From Halomonas urumqiensis (lineage in GTDB: Bacteria > Pseudomonadota > Gammaproteobacteria > Pseudomonadales > Halomonadaceae): a stretch of 64,000 nucleotides of DNA. Where the stretch lies: contig NZ_PYUD01000003.1 of assembly GCF_003028575.1 (NCBI RefSeq), positions 124,001-188,000 of the forward strand, written 5' to 3'. The first letter of the stretch is position 1. The number at the start of each line of letters is the position of its first letter. This document shows, piece after piece, positions 38,449 to 46,553 of this stretch. The translations under genes were made by a program, and so were the position numbers. The notes under the pieces were generated by a model. The model saw nothing but the letters and a program-made list of their open reading frames with translations, did no database searches and was not told where the DNA came from.

Positions 38449-39791
38449 CATGGGCCAACTCACCTCAGGTCGATGACCATGACCTCGCACTGCTTACCGA
38501 CCTCTACCAATTGACCATGCTGCAGGCATACTGGAAGGAGGGCATGTCCGAGCGCGCCACCTTCAGCCTGTTCTTTCGCAGACTGCCTCCCACGCGGCGC
38601 TTCATGCTGGCGTGCGGCCAGCAGCATGCCGCGGCGCTGGCTAGCCAACTGCGCTTCAAGGATCATCATCTGGCGATGCTCGAGGACACCGGCCAGTTCG
38701 ATGCACGCTTCCTGAAGTGGCTTGGCGACTGGCGATTCAGCGGCGATATCTGGTGCCTGCCGGAGGGAACGCCGGTGTTCGCCAATCAACCACTGATGGA
38801 AGTGGACGCCCCGATTGCCGAGGCGCAGCTGCTCGAAAGCCTGATCATGAACCTGGTGCAACTCGAAACGCTGCTGGCCTCCAAGGCAGTGCGCCTGGTG
38901 CTGGCCGCGCGGGGGCACCCGGTGGTGGATTTCGGCATGCGCCGCATGCACGGCATCGATGCCGCGGTGCGTGGCGTGCGCGCCTACCGCACCGCCGGGC
39001 TCGACGGCACCAGCAACGTACTCGGCGGGCTGCGCCATGGGCTGGCGCTGCGTGGCACCATGGCGCATAGCTACATTCTCGCCCATGACGATGAACGCGA
39101 GGCCTTCCGCGCCTTCACCCGCAATTACCCTGCCACCACGTTGCTGGTGGATACCCACGACACCCTGGCCGCGGTCGACAAGATCATCGACCTGCTGGCC
39201 GAGGAACCGACCCTCGAGGTTGCCGCGATTCGCCTGGACTCCGGTGACCTTGGCGAACTGGCGACAGCCGCCCGCGACCGCCTGGATGCCGCGGGGCATG
39301 CGGACATCCGCATCATCGCCAGCAGCGGTCTGGACGAACACCGGATCGCTGCATTGCTCGACGAAGGCGCGCCGATCGACGCCTTCGGCGTTGGCACCCA
39401 GATGGGGGTATCAGCGGATGCCCCGGTGATCGACCTCTCCTACAAGCTGGTGGAGTACGCCGGCATACCGCGCCTCAAGCACTCCCCCGGCAAGGTCAAC
39501 CTGCCAGGGCGCAAGCAGCTCTATCGCCATCATGACGAGAGTGGACAGCTCGCCGGTGACACCCTCGCCTTGCGCGATGAGGCACTAGCGACAGGCGAGC
39601 CGTTGCTGATCCCGCTGGTACACAATGGGCAGCTGCTCGAAGACGGCATGGCGCTGGCCTTCACTGCCCGCGAACGCGTACAGCGGGTGCTGCAACAGAT
39701 GCCCGCTTCGCTTCGCGAACTCCCCCCGGGCGAGAGTGACTATCCCGTCACGCTGAGTGACGGGCTCGAGGCCCTCGCCTCGCGATACTGA
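38445..39791 (+). CDS. pncB: nicotinate phosphoribosyltransferase
   Basis: The protein has 448 residues starting MTWANSPQVDDHDLALLTDLY; LLTDLYQLTMLQAYW is the usual N-terminal signature. Further family stretches are VDFGMRRMHGIDAAVRG, which holds the His region used in catalysis, and RLDSGDLGELA with the phosphate-binding loop behind it. It condenses nicotinate with PRPP, using ATP, to make nicotinate mononucleotide. It is coupled to pncA by an ATGA overlap. Confidence 0.94.
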   Translation: MTWANSPQVDDHDLALLTDLYQLTMLQAYWKEGMSERATFSLFFRRLPPTRRFMLACGQQHAAALASQLRFKDHHLAMLEDTGQFDARFLKWLGDWRFSGDIWCLPEGTPVFANQPLMEVDAPIAEAQLLESLIMNLVQLETLLASKAVRLVLAARGHPVVDFGMRRMHGIDAAVRGVRAYRTAGLDGTSNVLGGLRHGLALRGTMAHSYILAHDDEREAFRAFTRNYPATTLLVDTHDTLAAVDKIIDLLAEEPTLEVAAIRLDSGDLGELATAARDRLDAAGHADIRIIASSGLDEHRIAALLDEGAPIDAFGVGTQMGVSADAPVIDLSYKLVEYAGIPRLKHSPGKVNLPGRKQLYRHHDESGQLAGDTLALRDEALATGEPLLIPLVHNGQLLEDGMALAFTARERVQRVLQQMPASLRELPPGESDYPVTLSDGLEALASRY

Positions 39792-39821
39792 TATCTCACA
39801 CCTTCCACCCCTTACACACGA

Positions 39822-39852
39822 CGCCGCCGCGGTCGTCATGACCGCGGCGGCG
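39822..39852. terminator. stem-loop between the convergent pncB and SDR genes
   Basis: CGCCGCCGCGGT (39822-39833) pairs perfectly with ACCGCGGCGGCG (39841-39852) around a 7-base loop. It lies between two convergent stops and could end transcription both ways, although neither side has a T-run. Confidence 0.6.
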
Positions 39853-39891
39853 AAGGATGGCACTTGCCCGATGGTGGGCAGTGCCAGCGGC

Positions 39892-40629
39892 TTACAGAGG
39901 CTGCTTGGTCGGCCGCAGAATCAGCTCGTTGATATCCACATCGGCCGGCTGCTCGATGGCAAAGGCGATCGCCCGTGCCACGGCATCGGCGTCGATGGCC
40001 ATCTCGTAGAGCTCGTTTACCCCCTTGGCGGTTTCTGGATCACTGATGGTGGTGGTGAGCTCGGTCGCCACCGCCCCCGGGGAGATATTGGTGGAGCGAA
40101 TCTCCTCGCCGCCTTCCTGGCGAATCCCCTCGGAAATCGCCTTGACCGCGTACTTGGTGGCGCAGTAGACCGCCGCCGACGGAAACACCACGTGGCCAGC
40201 CACCGAAGAGAGGTTGATGATGTGGCCGGCATGCTGTTCGCGCATGGTCGGGAGCACCGCGGCTACCCCATACAGCACGCCCTTGATGTTGACGTCGATC
40301 ATCTGGTCCCACTCGTCGACCTTGAGCTGATCAAGCGGTGACAGCGGCATCAGGCCGGCGTTGTTGACCAGCACATCGATGCGTCCATAGGCCTCCTTGG
40401 CGGCCTGTGCCAGGGATTCCACCTGCTCCCGGTCGGTGACATCGGTGACGCGGTAGATGGCTTCGCCACCCTGGGCAACGATGTCATCACGCAGCGCCTG
40501 GAGTCGCTCTTCACGACGCGCACCAAGCACCAGCTTCGCACCAGCCTTGGCCAGGCGGTGCGCGGTGGCTTCGCCAAGACCGCTGCTGGCCCCGGTAATG
40601 ATCACGACCTTGCCATTGATCTCTGACAT
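39892..40629 (-). CDS. short-chain dehydrogenase/reductase (SDR), classical
   Basis: The enzyme has 245 residues with the cofactor motif [10 protein letters not shown] (12-21), NNAG (89-92), and the catalytic Ser141/142, Tyr155 and Lys159 (SSVAG...YCATK). The Arg pair at 38-39 after the second strand suggests NADP preference. A good AAAAGGAG precedes the ATG. The TetR gene at 40757-41359 is upstream on the same strand, so the pair is probably one regulated unit. The substrate is not recognisable. Confidence 0.88.
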   Translation of the reverse strand: MSEINGKVVIITGASSGLGEATAHRLAKAGAKLVLGARREERLQALRDDIVAQGGEAIYRVTDVTDREQVESLAQAAKEAYGRIDVLVNNAGLMPLSPLDQLKVDEWDQMIDVNIKGVLYGVAAVLPTMREQHAGHIINLSSVAGHVVFPSAAVYCATKYAVKAISEGIRQEGGEEIRSTNISPGAVATELTTTISDPETAKGVNELYEMAIDADAVARAIAFAIEQPADVDINELILRPTKQPL

Positions 40630-40662
40630 ATATTGCTCCTTTTGCCCTGGGTCTCAGGGCGG

Positions 40663-40710
40663 GTTGATGGATCTGTTAATGGAACAGTTGATGGAACTGA
40701 TAAAGGAATC
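40663..40710. repeat. 12-bp imperfect tandem repeat, four units
   Basis: Units GTTGATGGATCT, GTTAATGGAACA, GTTGATGGAACT and GATAAAGGAATC follow one another from 40663 to 40710. They end 34 bases before the SDR start codon on the minus strand, in its untranslated leader. Confidence 0.7.
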
Positions 40711-40756
40711 GGCCAGGTGAATCGGGTCGACGATGAAGCGGCGAGAAGGGAGGCGT

Positions 40757-41359
40757 TCAGCTCGCCTTGGCCTGACCGGGCACCAACAGGTGGGTGAAGA
40801 GAATCCTCTCGAAACACTCCATTGGCTGCAGTGACTTGACGGTCTTGGCACGCAATATGGCGCCCTCCCAACCCGCCATGATGAAACCAGCCAGCGCTTC
40901 GAGTTCGGATTCGGCGTCGAGCTCACCAGCGTCGCGGGCCGCCTCCAGGCACTCGACGAGGCGAGCTTCCCAACCACGAAACACCTGGTCGAGACGCGCA
41001 CGAAATCGCTCACTGTGGGCGGAAAGCTCCTGGCCAAGATTGCCGATCAGACACCCCCTGCAGTGATCCCACGACGCCATGTCGGCCTTGCCCACTTCCA
41101 GATACCGGCGCAGTCGTTGCAGAGGAGACAGCGAGAGATCCTCGAAAATGACCGCCAAGCGAGCGTCATACTCCTCCGCGAAGGCGTCGATCACGGCCAG
41201 GCCGAAATCCTCCTTGCTGGAGAAATAGTGATAGAAGGAGCCCTTGGGAACTCCTGCACGGGTCAATACGGCATTGATGCCGGTGGCGGTGTACCCCTGC
41301 TCGGCTATCAGCTCGGCGCCAATCCGGATCAGGCTGTCGCGGGTCTTTTGTGTCTTCAT
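40757..41359 (-). CDS. TetR/AcrR-family transcriptional repressor
   Basis: This is a 200-residue protein. The N-terminal helix-turn-helix (about residues 25-48, GINAVLTRAGVPKGSFYHYF) is the standard TetR form, and the C-terminal ligand domain (CRGCLIGNLGQELSAHSERF) resembles the NemR/AcuR group with Cys residues that can sense electrophiles. A 17-bp palindrome lies 10 bases before the start, implying autoregulation. It probably controls the SDR gene behind it. Confidence 0.86.
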   Translation of the reverse strand: MKTQKTRDSLIRIGAELIAEQGYTATGINAVLTRAGVPKGSFYHYFSSKEDFGLAVIDAFAEEYDARLAVIFEDLSLSPLQRLRRYLEVGKADMASWDHCRGCLIGNLGQELSAHSERFRARLDQVFRGWEARLVECLEAARDAGELDAESELEALAGFIMAGWEGAILRAKTVKSLQPMECFERILFTHLLVPGQAKAS

Positions 41360-41369
41360 GCCGATAAAA

Positions 41370-41386
41370 CTAGACCGGTCGTCTAG
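41370..41386. promoter_or_regulatory. TetR-type operator, palindrome CTAGAC-N5-GTCTAG
   Basis: Perfect 6-bp arms surround CGGTC. The site overlaps the expected promoter of the TetR-family gene and resembles NemR-type TAGACC...GGTCTA boxes. It is a strong candidate for the binding site of the neighbouring regulator. Confidence 0.7.
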
Positions 41387-41390
41387 CTAT

Positions 41391-41420
41391 GTCAAGCTGA
41401 GTCAGGTCAAGCCGAGTCGG
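41391..41420. repeat. 15-bp direct tandem repeat, two copies
   Basis: GTCAAGCTGAGTCAG (41391-41405) is followed at once by GTCAAGCCGAGTCGG, matching at 13 of 15 positions. It lies just upstream of the TetR operator, between two divergent genes. Confidence 0.65.
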
Positions 41421-41519
41421 AACAGCCGCATGCCACGGCGCGGGGGAACCCTGCGCGCGCCTGGCGTTCTGACCCAGGGTCGGCGCTGCCGGCGAAACGT
41501 CCCTTTGCGAGGAAAATCG

Positions 41520-42200
41520 ATGCGCGTACTGTCCCCCTGTCTGGCGTCGTGGTTCATTAGCCTCGCCATGCTGCTTGCCCTGGCGACCCCTAGTGCTGCC
41601 GAGACAACACCCGCCACCCCCTTTTCCGCCCGCTATCAGTTGGAAGTCAGCGGCTGGCCAAACACCACCGTTGGCCACCGGCTGACCCGCGAAAGTGGTC
41701 ATTGGCAGAGTCATATGGAAGCCTCGCTGGCGGTGGCCCAGGGCAGTGAACGTAGCCGTTTCATCATCGAGGATGGCAACGTGACGGCGATCAATTACGC
41801 CAGTGGTTACTCGCTCATGGGCATTGGAAACGACTATCGACTCACCCCCGAGGAACTCACGCATCTGCCTGACCGCCAGACGGCGCTCTTCGAACTGTCC
41901 CGGCGTGCCATTGCCGGCCAGGACTGCACGACCGGCAAGGGCTGCCGGCTGGACTACCTGGACCATCGCGGACGTCCCGAGCGCATCGACTACCGCCTGC
42001 TGGAACCTGTGCCACTCTCGTTGCCTGCTGGAGAGTTCGAGGCGGTGACCGTGGAAGTCACAGAGCCCGACGAGCCCGAGCGCAGGCTGGTCTTTCATTT
42101 TCACTCCGAGCTTCCCGGCCTGCTGCTCGGCATGGAGTACCACCGCGATGGTGAACGGCGCAGCCGGCTCGCCCTCTCCGCCCTGTCGCTTGCCCAGTGA
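41520..42200 (+). CDS. DUF3108-like exported protein
   Basis: The ATG at 41520 follows CGAGGAAA and gives 226 residues with a clear signal peptide ending at PSAA (about residue 25). The mature part is beta-rich (SARYQLEVSGWPNTTVGHRL, then RIDYRLLEPVPLSLPAGEFEAVTVEV), typical of the DUF3108 family. Two Cys (CTTGKGC) may form a disulfide. The function of the family is unknown; it is thought to be periplasmic. It is divergent from the TetR gene and next to a lysine exporter gene. Confidence 0.7.
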   Translation: MRVLSPCLASWFISLAMLLALATPSAAETTPATPFSARYQLEVSGWPNTTVGHRLTRESGHWQSHMEASLAVAQGSERSRFIIEDGNVTAINYASGYSLMGIGNDYRLTPEELTHLPDRQTALFELSRRAIAGQDCTTGKGCRLDYLDHRGRPERIDYRLLEPVPLSLPAGEFEAVTVEVTEPDEPERRLVFHFHSELPGLLLGMEYHRDGERRSRLALSALSLAQ

Positions 42201-42298
42201 TAGGCTTTCCCTCTCCCAGACGTTATCCCGGTCGTCATCCTGCTCGATAGGCTGCTAAAGTAACGGCCTTCCGCCGCGCCCACCGGCGCGTAGAGAAT

Positions 42299-42340
42299 GG
42301 ACTCTCGATAACGGGCTCTCGATAAGGGACTTTCGATGCT
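42299..42340. repeat. 14-bp tandem repeat that includes the lysO start codon
   Basis: Units GGACTCTCGATAAC (42299-42312), GGGCTCTCGATAAG (42313-42326) and GGACTTTCGATGCT (42327-42340) follow directly. The third carries the lysO ATG at 42336, and the AAGGGA ribosome site lies on the join of units two and three. Gain or loss of a unit would move the start signals. Confidence 0.75.
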
Positions 42341-43262
42341 TACCGGTCTTGTGATCGTGCTGCTGCCGCTACTGCTCGGTTACCTGGTACCGGTGCGCAA
42401 CGCCCTCGTCCAGGGACTGATCAATCGCGGCGTGAACGCGTCGGTATATGTGATCCTGCTGCTGATGGGCGTGAGCCTTGCAGGCCTCGATGACCTCACC
42501 AGCCAATTCGCGCGCATGGGCGGCGCGGCCTTGACCTTGTTCGCGGTCACCGGTGTTCTCAATCTGGCCGGGTTGTGGTGGCTCTCGCGGCGGCTCGGCC
42601 TTAAGGCCGACCCCTCGCGGGTGGTGGCGGGTGCGCCGACCAGCAAGTTCGTGGCCATGGCCGGCTCGCTGGCGCTGGTCGGCGTCGTGGTGATCGGCGT
42701 GGTGCTGGGGCTTGTTGGCGGCCGGTTGATGGGCGAAGCACTACATGGGCATGCCGAGACGCTGGCCGAGTGGGTGCTCTACGCCCTGCTGGCGCTAATC
42801 GGTTGCCAGTTGCGCAACTCCGGCATGCCACTCAAGCAGATCCTGCTCAATCGCCACGGCCTGGCCATCGCCATGACCCTGGCGACCACCTCCTTGCTGG
42901 GTGGCCTGATCGCCGCACCGCTACTGTCGCTCTCCTGGAACGAAGGGCTCGCCATGGCCGCCGGCTTCGGCTGGTATTCGCTGTCCGGCATCCTGGTGGG
43001 TGACCAGCTCGGCCCTCTGCTCGGCGCGGTGGCGTTCTTCAATGACCTGGCCCGTGAACTGCTGGCCTTCGTGCTGATTCCCCTGGTCATCCGCCGTCAT
43101 GCGGCGCTGGCCATCGGCTTTGGCGGCGCCACATCGATGGATTTCACGCTGCCGGTCATCCAGCAGCATGGCGGCGTCGGCTGCGTGCCGATCGCTGTGG
43201 TCAGCGGGTTCATCCTCTCGTTGCTCTCTCCGCCGCTGATCCTGTTCTTCCTGTCGCTTTAA
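42336..43262 (+). CDS. lysO: lysine exporter, LysO (YbjE) family
   Basis: This is a 308-residue integral membrane protein with about eight to ten helices. It reads as the LysO/DUF340 family: a short N-terminal half (MGVSLAGLDDL), then ALIGCQLRNSG, the conserved GFGWYSLSGI and a C-terminal ARELLAFVLIP and GGATSMDFTLPVI. LysO exports lysine and toxic analogues. It follows the DUF3108-like gene on the same strand. Its leader consists of a 14-bp tandem repeat, described separately. Confidence 0.9.
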   Translation: MLTGLVIVLLPLLLGYLVPVRNALVQGLINRGVNASVYVILLLMGVSLAGLDDLTSQFARMGGAALTLFAVTGVLNLAGLWWLSRRLGLKADPSRVVAGAPTSKFVAMAGSLALVGVVVIGVVLGLVGGRLMGEALHGHAETLAEWVLYALLALIGCQLRNSGMPLKQILLNRHGLAIAMTLATTSLLGGLIAAPLLSLSWNEGLAMAAGFGWYSLSGILVGDQLGPLLGAVAFFNDLARELLAFVLIPLVIRRHAALAIGFGGATSMDFTLPVIQQHGGVGCVPIAVVSGFILSLLSPPLILFFLSL

Positions 43263-43273
43263 AGCGACACCGG

Positions 43274-43328
43274 CGCACCCGGATTGCACCCTGCTTGCAC
43301 ATTGCCTGACCATTCACTGCATCGCCTG
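43274..43328 (+). promoter_or_regulatory. phased TGCA array before the sensor kinase gene
   Basis: TGCA cores lie at 43285, 43296 and 43318, with degenerate copies at 43274 (CGCA) and 43307 (TGAC): a strict 11-bp spacing. The best pair is TTGCAC-N5-TTGCAC. The same arrangement occurs before the Spy-like gene at 45627-45670. OmpR-class regulators such as CpxR bind direct repeats with this spacing, so the response regulator at 44866-45585 is the likely binder. Confidence 0.6.
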
Positions 43329-43406
43329 CAGCGATACTGATGGATCGGTCACTCGCGTCGAACCTCGCTGGTGCTCAGCCCGCCACACCGCCATGGAGCC
43401 ATGATC

Positions 43407-44825
43407 ATGCCCCTTCGCCTGCCTCGACCGGCTGTTTCGCGCCTGGGCATCAAGTTGTTCGCGGTCATCCTGCTGGTCAACGTGATCATCTCGGGGCTGG
43501 TGTTCCTGGGGGTTTCAAGAAGCCTCGACCAGGGCTTTCTCGAGTATCTCGACACCACCCAGACCAACCGCGCCGAGACCCTTGCCGAGGGCCTCGGCGA
43601 GGAATGGGCAAGACGCGGCGACTGGGAGTGGCTACGTGCCTCGCCACGCATCTGGGACCGCCTGGTACGCCGCCAGCTGTGGCCGGGTGCCGGGCCGCCG
43701 CCACACGGTATCGAGCGGCGCCTGGGCGAAGCCAAGGACTTCGTGCTGCATGACGCCGAAGGCTTACCAGTGATCGGCCTGCCACCGGATGACGACGAAG
43801 AATCGGCCACGCTGCGCTGGCTGCCCATCGAACATCAGGGGCAGCGCGTCGGCACCCTGGGTTATCGCCCGCCGGAGCAATTGATGGCACGCATGGACCG
43901 TATCTTCCTGGCTCGCCAGCAGCGCAGCCTGGCCATCATCGTGGGATCGCTCGGTATCGCATCGTTGCTGCTGGCCGGCGGCCTTTCGTGGTGGCTCGGG
44001 GGGCGGACACGCGGCATGGCCCTTGCCACGCGCCGCCTCACCGAGGGTGACTACAGCATCCGCCTGACCGAACGTGGCCGTGATGAACTGTCGCGACTGG
44101 CCCATGACTTCAATGTCCTGGCCGCCACGCTCGAAGCCAGCCGCGAGGCGCGCAGCCGATGGGTTTCCGACATCGCCCACGAACTGCGCACACCTCTGGC
44201 GGTGCTGCGCGGCGAGATCGAGGCGATGCAGGACGGCATTCGCAAGCTCGACCAGCACAACCTGCATTCGCTGGCCCAGGAGGTCGGCCAGTTGGAGCGG
44301 CTGGTGGCCGACCTGCGGCTGCTCTCGCAGAGCGACGCCGGGGCGCTCGAGGTGCAACTCGCGCCACTGGACCTGGCCGAAACCCTCGCCGAGCGACTCG
44401 ATGAGGCCGCGGGATGGCTCGAGGACAGCGGCATTGAGCTCGAGCGCCACATCCATGGCGCGGCAAGGATTCGCGGCGATGCCCAGCGGCTGCGCCAGCT
44501 GTGGAACAACCTGCTCGACAACACCTGCGCCTATACCCGCGCCCCCGGAAAGCTGCGGGTAAGCCTTGGCGGCGATGACACCCATGTCACCGTGAGCTGG
44601 GAAGACAGCTCGCCGGGTGTGCCGGAGAGCGAACTGCCGCGCCTGACCGAGCGTCTCTACCGTGTCGAGGGTTCGCGCAACCGCGCCAGCGGAGGCAGTG
44701 GTCTTGGTCTCTCCATCGCGATAGCTCTGGCCAAGGCGCATGGCGCCGAGATGACCCCCTCGTCCTCGGCGCTTGGTGGGTTATGCTGGACACTGACATT
44801 CCAGCGGCTCGATTCAACCGCGTGA
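43407..44825 (+). CDS. baeS: sensor histidine kinase, BaeS-like
   Basis: I chose the ATG at 43407 because GGAG lies 8 bases before it, giving 472 residues. Two membrane helices (about residues 12-33 and 168-190) flank a periplasmic sensor domain. A HAMP domain, the H-box SDIAHELRTPLAVLRGEIEA and the ATP-binding N, G1 and G2 boxes (WNNLLDNTCAY, GGSGLGLSIAIALAKAHG) follow. The H-box form matches BaeS, which senses envelope stress and drug exposure. The response-regulator gene starts 40 bases behind it, and a Spy-like gene, a classic BaeR target, follows. Confidence 0.85.
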   Translation: MPLRLPRPAVSRLGIKLFAVILLVNVIISGLVFLGVSRSLDQGFLEYLDTTQTNRAETLAEGLGEEWARRGDWEWLRASPRIWDRLVRRQLWPGAGPPPHGIERRLGEAKDFVLHDAEGLPVIGLPPDDDEESATLRWLPIEHQGQRVGTLGYRPPEQLMARMDRIFLARQQRSLAIIVGSLGIASLLLAGGLSWWLGGRTRGMALATRRLTEGDYSIRLTERGRDELSRLAHDFNVLAATLEASREARSRWVSDIAHELRTPLAVLRGEIEAMQDGIRKLDQHNLHSLAQEVGQLERLVADLRLLSQSDAGALEVQLAPLDLAETLAERLDEAAGWLEDSGIELERHIHGAARIRGDAQRLRQLWNNLLDNTCAYTRAPGKLRVSLGGDDTHVTVSWEDSSPGVPESELPRLTERLYRVEGSRNRASGGSGLGLSIAIALAKAHGAEMTPSSSALGGLCWTLTFQRLDSTA

Positions 44826-44865
44826 TGATTAAAACCCCCATCCCGGGCCCCGAGGGAGGACACCC

Positions 44866-45585
44866 ATGAGCCAGCAGGACACCCGCGAGCAGCGCATCCT
44901 GATCGTAGAGGACGAGCCCAAGATCGCCCGGCTGGTGGCCGATTACCTGGAAGGCAGCGGCTTCGCCACCCACCATCTGGATCATGGTGACAGCGTGCTT
45001 GCCTGGCTCGACCAGGCAAGGCACCACGAGCACATGCCGGCGCTGGTGCTGCTCGACCTGATGCTGCCCGGTACTGACGGCCTGACGCTGTGCCGCGAGA
45101 TTCGCCAACGCTGGCCACACATCGCCGTGGTAATGCTCACCGCGCGGGTCGAGGAAGTCGACCGGCTGCTGGGGCTGGAACTGGGCGCCGACGACTACAT
45201 CTGCAAGCCTTTCAGCCCACGCGAGGTGGTGGCTCGGGTCAAGGCGGTGCTGCGTCGCAGCCTGGCGCTATCCGATCCTGGCGCGCAGTCCGGCAGTGAC
45301 CTGGTGCTCGATGATGATGGCTGGCGGGCGCTGGCCGATGGCCAGGACCTCGCGCTCACCGCCGTGGAGTTCCAACTGCTCAAGGTGATGATGCATGCGC
45401 CGGGACGCATCTTCTCCCGCGACCAGTTGATGGACCACATGTATCGCGACCACCGCATCGTCTCGGAGCGCACCGTGGACAGCCACGTCAAGAAACTGCG
45501 CCGCAAGATTGGCGAGGTGTGGCCGGAACGCGAGGTGATCCGCTCTGTCTATGGAGTGGGCTACAAGTACCAGCCCGAAGAATGA
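44866..45585 (+). CDS. baeR: response regulator, OmpR family, BaeR-like
   Basis: The protein has 239 residues: a receiver domain with phosphoacceptor Asp in VLLDLMLPGTDG (about residue 65) and Lys in DDYICKPFSPREVVARV, then an OmpR-type winged helix (about 140-237; RIVSERTVDSHVKKLRRKIG, ending SVYGVGYKYQPEE). The sequence is of the BaeR/CpxR group. A GAGGGAGG ribosome site precedes the ATG. It is expected to be phosphorylated by the kinase before it and to bind the phased TGCA arrays at 43274 and 45627. Confidence 0.88.
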   Translation: MSQQDTREQRILIVEDEPKIARLVADYLEGSGFATHHLDHGDSVLAWLDQARHHEHMPALVLLDLMLPGTDGLTLCREIRQRWPHIAVVMLTARVEEVDRLLGLELGADDYICKPFSPREVVARVKAVLRRSLALSDPGAQSGSDLVLDDDGWRALADGQDLALTAVEFQLLKVMMHAPGRIFSRDQLMDHMYRDHRIVSERTVDSHVKKLRRKIGEVWPEREVIRSVYGVGYKYQPEE

Positions 45586-45626
45586 CGGTTTCGCCGCCTG
45601 ACAACCCACCGGATTCGTGCATCGCA

Positions 45627-45670
45627 TGCACCGCCTTTGCACCTTCACTGCATGGCATTTGCACAGGATG
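45627..45670 (+). promoter_or_regulatory. phased TGCA array before the Spy-like gene
   Basis: TGCA cores start at 45627, 45638, 45649 and 45660, exactly 11 bp apart, in units such as TGCACCGCCTT, TGCACCTTCAC and TGCATGGCATT. A further TGCA at 45618 is off phase. The array ends 46 bases before the start codon, and its twin lies before the kinase gene. Confidence 0.65.
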
Positions 45671-45715
45671 GGGCGAGACTGGGAACGTCAACCCAAGGCT
45701 TACAGGAGTGCCACC

Positions 45716-46453
45716 ATGAACGCTTCCCTTTCACGCGGTTTCCTTGCCCCAGCGCTACTTGCCCTGGCCATCGCCCCCCTATCGCTTGCCGCCCTTGCCA
45801 GCCATCATGGAGACGGCCAGCATGGTGACGGCAAGCATGGCGAAAGGTATCACCACGGCTGGCACGAGCAGCGTGCCGAGCACCATGCCGAACGACGTGA
45901 CGCAATGTTCGAACGCGCCGGAATCGATGCCGAGACACGCGAGGCCCTGGACAACGCGCGCAGCGAACACCATGACGCTCTGCGTGAGCTCCATGAGGCG
46001 CATCGGCAGCGGGTTGACGAGATTCTCGACGAAGAGCAACGCGAGGCTCTGAAGCAGGCACGCCACGACATGCACGAGGAGGCGCGCCAGCAACATCGCG
46101 AGGCAAGGGAAGCGCGCCTGCAGGCACTGGTCGATGGCTGGGAGCTTTCGGACGAGGCGCGCGAGACCCTGCGCGAGACCCGGGAAAGCATCTATACCGA
46201 TCTTTCCGAGTTTCGCGAACGTGACTTCGATTCGCGTGAGGAGCGCCGCGAGGCCATGCGTGAGTTGCGCCAGTCTCACCACGCCGCCCTGGCCGAGGTG
46301 CTGAGCGAAGAGCAACTCGAGGAGCTCGAGGATGCCATGTCGCCCAAAGGCAAGCGCGGCCATGGCAAAGGACATCGCGGCCATGACAAAGGTCAGCAAG
46401 GCAAGGGGCACCATGAAAAGGGCGGTGAACACGGGAATCGCCAAGACGACTGA
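45716..46453 (+). CDS. His-rich Spy/CpxP-like periplasmic protein
   Basis: The ATG at 45716 with AGGAG gives 245 residues. After a signal peptide (to about residue 27, LAALA-S) comes a His-rich segment (HHGDGQHGDGKHGE), a long charged alpha-helical core with LDEEQREALKQAR and LSEEQLEELEDAM repeats, and a His/Lys/Gly-rich tail. The core resembles Spy/CpxP envelope chaperones, with LxxEQ in place of LTxxQ, and the ends suggest metal binding. It follows the BaeSR-like pair and shares their promoter array, fitting a stress-induced chaperone. Confidence 0.75.
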   Translation: MNASLSRGFLAPALLALAIAPLSLAALASHHGDGQHGDGKHGERYHHGWHEQRAEHHAERRDAMFERAGIDAETREALDNARSEHHDALRELHEAHRQRVDEILDEEQREALKQARHDMHEEARQQHREAREARLQALVDGWELSDEARETLRETRESIYTDLSEFRERDFDSREERREAMRELRQSHHAALAEVLSEEQLEELEDAMSPKGKRGHGKGHRGHDKGQQGKGHHEKGGEHGNRQDD

Positions 46454-46487
46454 ACGCGCTGCCACCCCAGACCCCGCAACACGCGAT

Positions 46488-46521
46488 AAAATGGCCGCCC
46501 CTTCTCGGGGGCGGCCATTTT
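46488..46521. terminator. bidirectional rho-independent terminator
   Basis: AAAATGGCCGCCCC (46488-46501) pairs with GGGGCGGCCATTTT (46508-46521) around a 6-base loop, with A/T ends on both sides. It lies between the convergent Spy-like and TRAP permease genes and can serve both. Confidence 0.9.
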
Positions 46522-46553
46522 GGTCCGGCGGATGATGCGAAGGGTAACGGCGT

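Noticed and set aside
40663..40710. CRISPR-like repeat
   Set aside because: Units are contiguous 12-mers without spacers and there are no cas genes.
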